From the NCBI GenBank assembly GCA_004552485.1, contig SFOH01000022.1, positions 1-30,323 of the forward strand: a DNA stretch of 30,323 nucleotides. Reading direction: 5' to 3'. Below, in pieces: positions 8,404 through 17,100 of the stretch (position 1 is its first letter; every line of letters begins with the position of its first letter). The notes under the pieces are model-generated. The model saw only the letters and a list, made by a program, of their open reading frames with translations, was not told where the DNA came from and ran no database searches. Origin of the DNA: Bacteroidales bacterium (GTDB lineage Bacteria; Bacteroidota; Bacteroidia; Bacteroidales; Muribaculaceae). Position numbers and translations under genes: made by a program.

Positions 8404-10937
8404 AGAGGCACAGCTTTATCATACTCGGCCTTTTGCTTGGGCTGCTGCCCGTCGCGGCGGCAGCCCAAAGCAAACTGCAAGGCATCGTGCTCGACCTGAC
8501 GACGAACGAGCCGATTGCCGGTGTCGTGGTGAAGAGCAAGAACGCCTTCACGTCATCCGACGCCGAGGGGCAGTTCACTCTCACGCTGAAGGACGGCGCT
8601 GATTCCGTGACTTTCCGCTGCATGGGCTACGAAACGCTGACCAAGTCCGTCAAAGATGATTTGACAAGAGTCTATCTCGGGCAGAAAGCCACCCGGCTGA
8701 AGGACGTCATCGTCCAAGCGCCCGACATCTATGCCAGGGGTGATACGCTGGTGTTCAATGTGTCGCGGTATGCCAACGCCAAGGATGACGCCATCATCGA
8801 CGTAATCAAGCGACTGCCGGGAGTGAAGGTGGAGGAAGACGGCACCATCATGTACCAGGGCAAACCCATCAACAAATTCTACATCGACGGTAATGACTTC
8901 ATCGGCGGTCAGTATGGCCTTGCCACCAACAACATCTCGCACAAGGATGTGCAGAGCGTGGAGGTGATGGAAAACCATCAGCCGGTGAAGGCCTTGGAAG
9001 GAATTGAGTTTCCCGAAGAGGCCGGCATCAACCTCAGGCTGAAGGAGGATGCCCGCAGCCGCTGGGTGGGCGTTGCGCAGGCCGGAGGCGGCTATGAACC
9101 GGCCCTTTACAGCGGCTCACTGTTTGCCATGCGCATCGCCCGGAAAATGCAGAACATGTTCACGCTCAAGGCCGACAACACGGGCTGGAATCCGGCCACG
9201 CAGGTGGTCGACCATAACGACTACTCCGGGATGTTTTCTGACCATTACGATAACAACCTTTGGCCCGAATACATCTCAGCCGGCATGATAAGCGCGCCGC
9301 TGGCGGAGAAGCGCACGCGCGACAATCTGTCGTGGATAGCCAACGGCATCACGGCCTGGCGCCGCGGCGACACGTCGATGCGGCTGAAAATGAACTATAT
9401 GGGCGACCGCCTTGACTACAGCTCGGGGTTCACGACCAACTACTTCAGCAGCCTGATCCCGGATTTCACACAGAACGAGGCCCTCCGCACCCGCACTCAC
9501 GACCTCTCCGCACAACTCAACAGCGAGACAAACAAGCGCGGTTATTTCCTTAAGGACAAGCTGACCCTCGGAGCCGTGTGGGAAGAATCGGATGCCGTCA
9601 TAACAGGCAGCTCGAATGTCGGCCAACGCGTCAACCGTAAGGATTTCTCGGCCGTCAACGACCTGAAACTCGTGAAGCGCAGCGACACACGGCTGTTCAC
9701 GCTGATGTCGCGCAACGGCTTCCGCTATCGGCCGGACCGACTGGCCGTCAGCGGTGATGAGAATGCTGTTCAGCGGGTCGGAACCACCGATTTCCGCAGC
9801 ACTACCGAGACTGAGTTCGGACGCATGTCGCGCTTCTGGAATTTCTCGGTCACCGGCGGCATCGACCTCGATTATCATCGCATGAACACAGCGCTGACAG
9901 GCCTCTCGAACTTTGATAACACCGATATTTATGAGTCGTTTCTTTCAGACCTCTATGTCACGCCGCAGGTGAGGTATGAGCGCAACAGCTGGCGCCTGAC
10001 GCTGAAATCGGCGTTGCGATGGAGGCACTACGGCCTCAAAGGACGTCATGATTATGCCGATGTGGCTCCATCGTTTCATGCATTCCGTCAGCTCACCTCC
10101 AAGTCCGACCTCTCGGCCCGAGTGTCATACCGTCTCGGCGCGCCCATGCCTTATCTGCTGATTGACAACCCCGTGCTTGCCGATTACCGTGACCTTTTCA
10201 TTGCCGCACAGCCCGACAAATATAGCCAAAGCACGAGCGCTTCGGCCACATACCGCTACCGCAATCCCTTGAAGTCGGTCTTCGCGAATGTCTCGTTGAG
10301 CTATACTCACCGACGCACCGCGAGGATGTCAAACCAGATATTTGCCGGCGACATGATTATAACGACCTACGCCGATCGACTGAACAATCAGAATGTGTGG
10401 ACCGCCAACGCCGGCGTGAGCAAAGGCCTCGGCCATAGCCGGATGGTTGTGGGCTGCGACGCGTCCGGCACAATGACCGCAGCATCCTCGATGCGCGAAG
10501 GCGAAACGATACCCTACAGACAGACCGCGGCAACGATTGCTCCATATTACAGAGGCAGCATAACGCAATGGCTATCGGTCGATTACAAGGCAAAATACAC
10601 ATTCTCGGAAATGACAGTCAACGGCGATAAGAGCGACTATCACGCTGTCACTCAGACGCTTTATGCCACACTCATCCCGCACGACCGGGTGAACATTTCA
10701 ATAGGAGCCGAGCATTATCTCACGCATTTCGTCATCGGCGACAACAGCAATCTCGTGCTCTTTGACGCCTCCGCCAGCTGGCAAGCCACCACGAAACTGC
10801 GGCTGATACTCACCGCCGACAACCTGCTCGACAAACGCCTCTACTGCTACGAAACCTACGGCACCCTCTCCGGCTCCACCCATTGGTTCCGCCTCCGGCC
10901 CCGCACCCTCCTCCTCTCCGCCCAGCTCCGCTTCTGA
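8400..10937 (+). CDS. TonB-dependent-receptor-like outer-membrane beta-barrel protein
   Basis: This is a protein of about 845 residues. ATG 8400 is taken because it overlaps the GLPGLI stop and opens a signal peptide (MKRHSFIILGLLLGLLPVAA, then AAQS). Residues 24-100 form a carboxypeptidase-regulatory-like beta domain (GIVLDLTTNEPIAGVVV). A plug domain follows at about 105-205 (DVIKRLPGVKVEEDG, KFYIDGND), then a barrel of about 620 residues ending in an aromatic residue (LLSAQLRF), as barrels do. It lacks a SusD partner, so glycan import of the SusC kind is unlikely. Peptide, metal or envelope-stress-related transport is open. It is probably cotranscribed with the GLPGLI gene. The stop is followed by the second 9-bp repeat locus. 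Confidence 0.92.
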   Translation: MKRHSFIILGLLLGLLPVAAAAQSKLQGIVLDLTTNEPIAGVVVKSKNAFTSSDAEGQFTLTLKDGADSVTFRCMGYETLTKSVKDDLTRVYLGQKATRLKDVIVQAPDIYARGDTLVFNVSRYANAKDDAIIDVIKRLPGVKVEEDGTIMYQGKPINKFYIDGNDFIGGQYGLATNNISHKDVQSVEVMENHQPVKALEGIEFPEEAGINLRLKEDARSRWVGVAQAGGGYEPALYSGSLFAMRIARKMQNMFTLKADNTGWNPATQVVDHNDYSGMFSDHYDNNLWPEYISAGMISAPLAEKRTRDNLSWIANGITAWRRGDTSMRLKMNYMGDRLDYSSGFTTNYFSSLIPDFTQNEALRTRTHDLSAQLNSETNKRGYFLKDKLTLGAVWEESDAVITGSSNVGQRVNRKDFSAVNDLKLVKRSDTRLFTLMSRNGFRYRPDRLAVSGDENAVQRVGTTDFRSTTETEFGRMSRFWNFSVTGGIDLDYHRMNTALTGLSNFDNTDIYESFLSDLYVTPQVRYERNSWRLTLKSALRWRHYGLKGRHDYADVAPSFHAFRQLTSKSDLSARVSYRLGAPMPYLLIDNPVLADYRDLFIAAQPDKYSQSTSASATYRYRNPLKSVFANVSLSYTHRRTARMSNQIFAGDMIITTYADRLNNQNVWTANAGVSKGLGHSRMVVGCDASGTMTAASSMREGETIPYRQTAATIAPYYRGSITQWLSVDYKAKYTFSEMTVNGDKSDYHAVTQTLYATLIPHDRVNISIGAEHYLTHFVIGDNSNLVLFDASASWQATTKLRLILTADNLLDKRLYCYETYGTLSGSTHWFRLRPRTLLLSAQLRF

Positions 10938-10941
10938 CGGC

Positions 10942-10978
10942 TAATTGGCCTAATTGGACTAATAAGACTAATTAGTCC
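10942..10978. repeat. 9-bp repeat with hairpin (locus 2), probable terminator
   Basis: Units AATTGGCCT, AATTGGACT, AATAAGACT and AATTAGTCC follow the OMP stop by five bases. The last unit is inverted, so GGACTAAT (10956-10963) pairs with ATTAGTCC (10971-10978) across seven bases. There is no T tract in the plus direction. The stop codon of the minus-strand ORF (10968) lies inside the repeat. Confidence 0.8.
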
Positions 10979-11297
10979 GAGAAAAGAGGCTTTCGCCTGC
11001 CTGGGTGAGTTTATAGGCTTGCTTGGCGCTGGTGGGTTTGGACGGATCTGTCATGCCGATATAACCTAATCGCATGAGTGGCAGGAGTATTCTGCGCTTC
11101 AATTCATAAATCTCGCCAAATTCGAGTGTCGCATTCAAAGATTTTGCGCTAAAAGGTGTATCGTGAAGCAGGCTCAGCGTGTCAATTACCGCGAGACATA
11201 GTTTATGCTTATCAACATGAACCTTCGACTTATCCCATACTTGAACTGATATCTGTTCAAGTATGGGATAAGTCTGTTTTTGTCTGATATAACACAC
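10968..11297 (-). CDS. Short winged-helix protein, probably remnant of a longer gene
   Basis: The frame holds 109 codons from a GTG at 11297; there is no ATG, and the open frame runs upstream only to a stop at 11348. Residues 30-109 (AVIDTLSLLHDTPFSAKSL, RRILLPLMRLGYIGMT, KQAYKLTQAGESLF) look like the C-terminal winged helix found at the ends of Fic proteins and of AlbA-type ATP-binding proteins. The front part contains a 20-bp perfect palindrome and shows no domain. The last three residues and the stop come from the 9-bp repeat. I see no promoter. It is more AT-rich than its neighbours. It is most likely a decayed 3' fragment of an acquired gene; a small DNA-binding protein is the alternative. 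Confidence 0.45.
   Translation of the reverse strand: MCYIRQKQTYPILEQISVQVWDKSKVHVDKHKLCLAVIDTLSLLHDTPFSAKSLNATLEFGEIYELKRRILLPLMRLGYIGMTDPSKPTSAKQAYKLTQAGESLFSRTN
11227..11274. repeat. 20-bp perfect inverted repeat
   Basis: The arms are 11227-11246 and 11255-11274, with an 8-base spacer (TGATATCT). The arm begins GACTTATCCCATACTT. On the plus strand it is followed by TGTTTTT, so it could terminate plus-strand transcripts. On the minus strand it would form a hairpin near the start of the winged-helix ORF. A shorter inverted repeat (CTTGGAC, 11317-11323, with GTCCAAG, 11332-11338) lies nearby. I recognise neither as a known element. The rest of 11298-11407 shows nothing. Confidence 0.85.
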
Positions 11298-11407
11298 TGA
11301 TTCACAGCTTATTGAACTTGGACGGATGCCTGTCCAAGGATGTGTTTAGGTTCTTCTGTCGCCTTAAAAGAAGATTGCGATTCCTTTTCATGCACCCCGA
11401 ATTTCGA

Positions 11408-13069
11408 TTAGGGGAGGATGAGGATGAGGGCTTGGGCGGCGACGACGCGGAGGAACATGGTGAGGGGGTAGACGGTGGAGTAGGCGACGGCGGGCTGGTC
11501 GTTGCCGGTGGAGGAGGAGGCGTAGGCCAGGGCAGGGGGGTCGGTGCAGCCGCCGCTGAAGAGGCCCATGATGCTGAGGTAGTTGATTTTGTACTTCTTG
11601 CGGGCGATGATGCCGACGACAACGAGGGGCACGAGGGTGATGACGAAGCCCCAGATGACCCACCACATGCCTTGCATGTTGAAGACGTTGGCGCTGAAGC
11701 CTTTGCCGGCGGAGATGCCGACGGACGCGAGGAAGAGGGTGATGCCGAGTTCGCGCAGGAGCAGGGAGGCGGCGGAGGAGGTGTAGGTGACGAGTTTGGC
11801 TTTGTAGCCGAAGCGGCTGAGGAGGATGGCGACGATGAGGGGTCCGCCGGCGAGGCCGAGTTTCATGCCGAAGCCGATGTTGATGGAGCCGAGGATGATG
11901 CCGAGGATGATGCCGACGAAGATGGTGATGAGGTTGGGCTGGTTGAGGCGTTTCATGGAGTTGCCGAGTCGCGCGGCGAGGCGTTCGATGTCGGCGGGGT
12001 CTCCGACGACGGTGAGTCGGTCGCCCATCTGGAGGCGGAGTGAGGGTGTGGCGAGGAGGTCGACGCCGGCGCGGTTGACGCGTGTGGCGTTGAGACGGTA
12101 GCCGTTGTGGAGGCGGAGTGAGCCGAGGGTGACGCCGTTGTATTCGCTCTTGGTGATGAGGATGCGGCGGGAGAGGACGGGGGTGGCGGTCTGTTTCCAG
12201 TCGACGGTTTCTTCGGTGCCGAGGACGGCGGTGAAGACGTCGGCTTCGGTTTCGGTGCAGATGATGAGGAGCAGGTCGCCGGTGTGGATTTCGGTGGTCG
12301 ACTTGGGGATGATGATGTCGCCGTCGGCGCTCATCATGCGGGAGACGACGAAGTCGGCGTTGATGATGCCGTGGAGCTGGGCCATGGTTTTGCCGTCGAC
12401 GAGTTTGTTGGTGACTTTGAGGGTGAGGAGGTAGGGTTTGCTCTGTGAGGCGGCGGCTTCGTCTTCGATTTCTTTGACTTCGTTGGGAACTTTGATGGAG
12501 AAGATGCCTTTGATGATGAACATGGCGAGGATAATTCCCACTACGCCAAGGGGATAGGCGGCGGCGTAGCCTTGTGCCATGATGTTGGCTTCGGCGGCGC
12601 CGTCGGTCATCTGGCTGACGGCCTGTTGTGCGGCGGCGAGGCCGGGGGTGTTGGTGATGGCGCCGGACATGACGCCGACGAGGGCGCTTTTGTCGGTGAT
12701 GTTTCCGCAGAAGAAGATGAGGACGGCGATGCCGACGCTGAGGGCTACGCTGAGGACGGCGAGGCCGTTCATGACGACGCCGCCGTGTTTGAAGGAGGCG
12801 AAGAAGCCGGGGCCGACCTGGAGGCCGATGCTGAAGATGAACAGGATGAGGCCGAACTCGCGTACGAATTTGAGGATGTGTTCGTCGACGATGTATCCGA
12901 ACTCGCCCATGACGATGCCCACGAAGAGGACGAAGGTGACGCCCAGGCTGACGCCCAGGATTTTAAGTTTGCCGAGGTAGATGCCGGCGGCGATGACGAA
13001 GCTGTACAGCATGAGGGTGCTGGCGATGGACGTCTGTCCGGGGCTGATGAGGTCTAATAACCACTCCAT
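11408..13069 (-). CDS. AspT/YidE-type membrane transporter with RCK_C domains
   Basis: This is a protein of about 553 residues starting at ATG 13069 (MEWLLDLISPGQ). An in-frame start 60 bases upstream would add a Pro/Arg-rich stretch of 20 residues that looks like leader sequence. Two copies of the aspartate-alanine-exchanger membrane domain (about 15-180 and 375-548) flank two TrkA-C/RCK_C cytosolic domains (about 200-360). Motifs include VGVMSGAITNTPGLAAAQQA in the first half and GGPLIVAILLSRFG and FSGGCTDPPALAYA in the second, with paired hydrophobic helices throughout. The family moves small carboxylates or amino acids across the inner membrane; the substrate here cannot be told. It is transcribed alone and divergent from the AraC gene. 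Confidence 0.9.
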   Translation of the reverse strand: MEWLLDLISPGQTSIASTLMLYSFVIAAGIYLGKLKILGVSLGVTFVLFVGIVMGEFGYIVDEHILKFVREFGLILFIFSIGLQVGPGFFASFKHGGVVMNGLAVLSVALSVGIAVLIFFCGNITDKSALVGVMSGAITNTPGLAAAQQAVSQMTDGAAEANIMAQGYAAAYPLGVVGIILAMFIIKGIFSIKVPNEVKEIEDEAAASQSKPYLLTLKVTNKLVDGKTMAQLHGIINADFVVSRMMSADGDIIIPKSTTEIHTGDLLLIICTETEADVFTAVLGTEETVDWKQTATPVLSRRILITKSEYNGVTLGSLRLHNGYRLNATRVNRAGVDLLATPSLRLQMGDRLTVVGDPADIERLAARLGNSMKRLNQPNLITIFVGIILGIILGSINIGFGMKLGLAGGPLIVAILLSRFGYKAKLVTYTSSAASLLLRELGITLFLASVGISAGKGFSANVFNMQGMWWVIWGFVITLVPLVVVGIIARKKYKINYLSIMGLFSGGCTDPPALAYASSSTGNDQPAVAYSTVYPLTMFLRVVAAQALILILP

Positions 13070-13183
13070 GTCAGTTCTTTGATTGTTTTTTTCCCTTAGC
13101 GCAGCGGCGGGGTGCGGCGTGCGGGGCACGGTGAGCGTGGGGCGCTGCGGCCTTGAATTCAGTTAGTTTGCTATTTCAGAGTG

Positions 13184-13191
13184 CAAAGGTA
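13184..13191 (-). promoter_or_regulatory. -7 promoter element for the AspT-type transporter
   Basis: TACCTTTG on the minus strand. The leader to ATG 13069 would be about 110 bases and includes a GC-rich stretch at 13095-13150 with no recognised riboswitch. No -33 element at the proper spacing. Confidence 0.45.
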
Positions 13192-13214
13192 CGCATTTTT
13201 TGCAAATTATTTGC

Positions 13215-13222
13215 TATCTTTG
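13215..13222 (+). promoter_or_regulatory. -7 promoter element for the AraC regulator
   Basis: TATCTTTG, 25 bases before ATG 13248. It is back to back with the transporter element at 13184, so the two promoters share the AT-rich 24 bases between them. Confidence 0.5.
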
Positions 13223-13247
13223 CGGTACAATCAGAATATAAACCATC

Positions 13248-14123
13248 ATGGAAGAGAGAAAGGCAGAGGGAAGCGGTCTGCAGGTGCGCCGCTATGCCGA
13301 TATTTTCATGGCCGCATACGCTCCCGGCGCGGTGAGCTGCACGGCCCGCAACCACACGCACATCCTGGTCTACATGTACGGCGGCGAGCTGGAGATTCGC
13401 GAGGCGGGCGACGGCGACGGCGCTGAAGCAACCACGCGCACGCTGCACCGAGGCGACTGTGCCTTCGTCCGCCGCGACATCAGCGTTCAGCTCACGAAGC
13501 GCAGCTACTACGGCATGCCCTTCAAGGCTGTCTTCCTGGGCTTTACGCCGCGTTTTCTGCGCGACAGCCACACGCGTCTCCACCGCGCGGGCGCTCTGCC
13601 GGAGGGCGTGCGCCGCTCGCGCGTGAATGTCTATCCCATCCGCCGCGGCGCGGCCGTCGACGCTCTGTTCTCGGAGCTCGAGCCGTATTTCTCGGAGGAG
13701 GCGGGCGTGCCGTCGGACGCCCTGCTTGCGGAGAAGATGGACGCGGGTCTGAGGCTGATTCTCGACGCCGACCCGGAGGTCTGCGCCTCGCTCTTCGACT
13801 TCGTAAAGCCCTGGAAGATAAACATCATGGACTTCATGGAGAAGCACTTCATGCAGGAGATGAGCCTGGAGGAGATGGCGCTCTACACGGGCCGCAGTCT
13901 CTCGGCATTCAAGCGCGATTTCTCGACATTCAGCGCTCTCTCGCCGCAGAAGTGGCTGATTCAGCGGCGTTTGCGCGCGGCCTACGATATGCTTGCCGCC
14001 GGCGCCGCCGCGCGTGTCAGCGATGCCTGCTACTCGGTCGGCTTCAAGAACATATCGCACTTCTCGCGCGCGTTCCGCGACTTCTACGGCACCACGCCCG
14101 CTTCGCTCCTCCGCCACGCCTGA
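13248..14123 (+). CDS. AraC-family transcriptional regulator
   Basis: This 291-residue protein has a cupin-like N-terminal sensing domain (about 20-100; NHTHILVYMYGGELEI, LHRGDCAFVRRD) and a C-terminal double helix-turn-helix (about 190-290). Motifs of the latter are MSLEEMALYTGRSLSAFKRD, then RVSDACYSVGFKNISHFSRA and FRDFYGTTPASLLR. Such proteins bind a small effector and activate a neighbouring promoter. The GH43 gene begins 68 bases downstream in the same direction with only a poor promoter match in the gap (TTTG at 14132-14135). It is therefore either cotranscribed or needs an activator. Control of the GH43 gene and/or the divergent transporter is the best guess. Confidence 0.9.
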   Translation: MEERKAEGSGLQVRRYADIFMAAYAPGAVSCTARNHTHILVYMYGGELEIREAGDGDGAEATTRTLHRGDCAFVRRDISVQLTKRSYYGMPFKAVFLGFTPRFLRDSHTRLHRAGALPEGVRRSRVNVYPIRRGAAVDALFSELEPYFSEEAGVPSDALLAEKMDAGLRLILDADPEVCASLFDFVKPWKINIMDFMEKHFMQEMSLEEMALYTGRSLSAFKRDFSTFSALSPQKWLIQRRLRAAYDMLAAGAAARVSDACYSVGFKNISHFSRAFRDFYGTTPASLLRHA

Positions 14124-14191
14124 CCCCCGCCTTTGATTTACACGGAACATCTCACATATTTCTCTGATTATCACAATTCTAAATAAATTCT

Positions 14192-17100
14192 ATGAATAAG
14201 CTTAAACGAGTCTTTGTCGGCGCGATGGCGCTGGCAATGGCAGTGACCGCGGTGGCCGCCACGTACACCAACCCGGTCATCCGCCGCAGCTGTCCGGACC
14301 CGATGTGTTTCCGCGACACGGACGGCACGTACTACCTTTATTCGACGGAAGACACCCACAACGGCCCCATCTTCCGCAGCTACGACCTTGTGAACTGGGA
14401 GCAGATCGGCACGGCGTTCACCGACCAGACGCGCCCGTCGTGCCTGAACGGCGCCGGCCTGTGGGCGCCCGAGGTGGCCAAGGTCGGCAACAAGTACCTC
14501 TACTACTTCTCCATCGGCAAATGGGGCGACCACTGGAACAGCGGCATCGGCGTTGCCTACGGCGACTCGCCGGCCGGCCCGTTCTATGCCCGCGACGACG
14601 GCAAGCTCTTCCTGGCCAGCGAGATAGGCGTGCAGAACTCCATCGACCAGTTCTACTTTGAGGAGAACGGCCACAAATACCTCTTCTGGGGCTCGTTCTT
14701 CGGCATCTACGGCGTGGAACTCTCCGACGACGGCATGTCGGTGAAGGCCGGCGCGCAGAAAAAGAAGATCGCGGGCTCGTACACCGAGGGCACGAACATC
14801 ATCAAGCACGGCGGCTACTACTACCTGCTGGGCTCGGGCGGCTCGTGCTGCGAAGGCGCCAAATCGACCTACCACGTCGTCGTCGCCCGTTCCACGAGCC
14901 TGTGGGGACCGTATGTGAACCAGTACGGCAGCCAGGCGCTCGACAACTGGTACAAGATGCTGATGGAGGGCAACTCCGACGTCAAAGGCCCGGGTCACAA
15001 CTCGGTCTTCGTCCAGGACGACAACGGCGACTACTGGATGCTCTACCACGGCTACATGGCCAATGACCCCGACCGCGGCCGCCAGGTGTTCCTCGACAAA
15101 ATCAACTGGGTGGACGGCTGGCCCACGGTCGCCAACAAACAGCCGTCGACGACGGCCGTCACCGCTCCCGTCTGCAACAATCCGCGCGTGAGCGTCTCGA
15201 CCCGCGAGGTCAGCTTCAGCTGCGACAAAGACCAGCACCCCTACAAGGACATCACCGTCTCCACGGCCCACGTCAATGAGAACGTGTCGATATGGGCCGA
15301 CTCCGAGGCCGACTTCTCGCTGAGCACCAAGTCGTTGGGCTCCGGCGGCGGCACGTTCCGCATCACCTTCACCGGCTCCGACTGGTATCTCTACAAGGAG
15401 ACATGGGTGCACGTGCGCGCCAACGGCGTGCAGCAGGACATCCACGTCACCGGCGACGTCAAGGGCGCCGTCCTCCCCGAGCTGAGCGAGGGCTGGAACC
15501 TCTCCGACCGCCGCGGCACAAAGAGCAGCAAGGGCTACAACGCCAACGAGATACGCAACTTCTGCTACCTCGACGGCAAGCTCTATTGCGTCTATCAGAA
15601 CAAGAAAATCATCGTCCTCCACTCGCAGACCGGCGAGCTCCTGGGCGAGCTGAAGACCACCGGCATCGGCGAGGGCACGCTCGCGCTCACCGACGTCAAG
15701 GCCGTCTCGGGCAAAATCGTGGCCTGCAACCTGGCCACAGTCTCCCAAAACAACCACTTCCGCATCTACCTCTGGGACTCCGACGATGCCGAGCCCAAGA
15801 CCATCCTGAACACCACCGACTTCCAGGGCGTCGACCGCATCGGCGACTGCATGGAGGTCGTGGGCACGCTCAACTCCGACGCCTGGTTCTGCTTCATGCG
15901 CGACACGGGCACGGAGACGCGCATCGTCGAATACCATCAGACCGGCGAATACGACTTCACCCCGAAATACACCAAGGCCTTCAACGAGAAGGGCACGCGC
16001 CTGACCTCCGGCGCCACCTCGCGCGCCTATCCCAAGAGCGGCAACTACTGGGTCGACGGCAACGGCATCAACCCCACCTGGATGACCCGCGACCGCGGCT
16101 ATGACGGTGTCGCCACCTGGGTCGTGAACAACCTCGACGGCCAGACCCAGGGCGCCTCGCACCACGAGTTCTACTACCACGGCTGGAAATATGCCGCCAA
16201 CCTCGTCTTCCGCGGCTCGGCCAACTACACGAGCGCCAAGATGCGCATCCTCCGCGACCGCGCCGGCAACTTCACCAACAACGACGAACAGCGCGAATAT
16301 CCCGGCGACGGCCTGGGCGATGTCGCCAACAAGAACGGCACGGGCGACGTCATCGTCCGCACCAACGAGGTCGACTATGCCGAGGCATGGGTGCTCTGCA
16401 CCGAGCAGGGTCTCGCCTATTACCGCACCGGCAATGTCCCGGCCGCGAACCCCGATCCGGTCAACAAGCCCGTCATCTCCTTCTCGGAGCGCGACGTTGA
16501 CTTGCGCGCCAAAGTGGGTCAGCCCACGACCAAGACACTGTATGTCAACGGCAAAGGCCTCTCCGGCGGCATCGACATCGCCGTCGCCGGCTGTCCCGAA
16601 GGCCGTCAGAGCCTCGCGCGCTACACCGTTTCGCCCACCCATCTCGACGGCCCCGGTGAGATAACCGTCACCTACACCCCCGCCGAGTATGACTACGACT
16701 GGGTATGGCTCAGCGCCAACTCCGCCGGCGCCGAGACGGCATGGACCGACATCCACGGCCGCGGCTACAAAGACCCCACGCTCAATGTCACCGGCGACGC
16801 CAACTTCGACACCTACGTCGGCGAATCGACACAGCACACCTTCCAGGTGCAGGCCCTCGACATGAAAGGCTGGCTGGCATCCGGACTCTGGGGCGACAAC
16901 ACCGACCAGTTCTCGCACTACAACTCGTGGGGACTCACCGACAACACCACCGTCTACTTCCAGAACAGCCGTGCCAAGTGGAGCGACGTCTACATCTGTG
17001 TATGGGACATGACCGACCACACCCACTACTGTGGCGACTGGCCCGGCACCAGGCTCGAGCCCGCTGCCGACGGCACATGCACTTTCACCTTCAATCCCGC

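Noticed and set aside
11312..12043. Acidic 243-codon frame on the plus strand opposite the AspT-type transporter
   Set aside because: Its low-complexity Asp/Glu/Gly composition mirrors the transporter's codons. The minus strand shows conserved membrane and RCK_C motifs.
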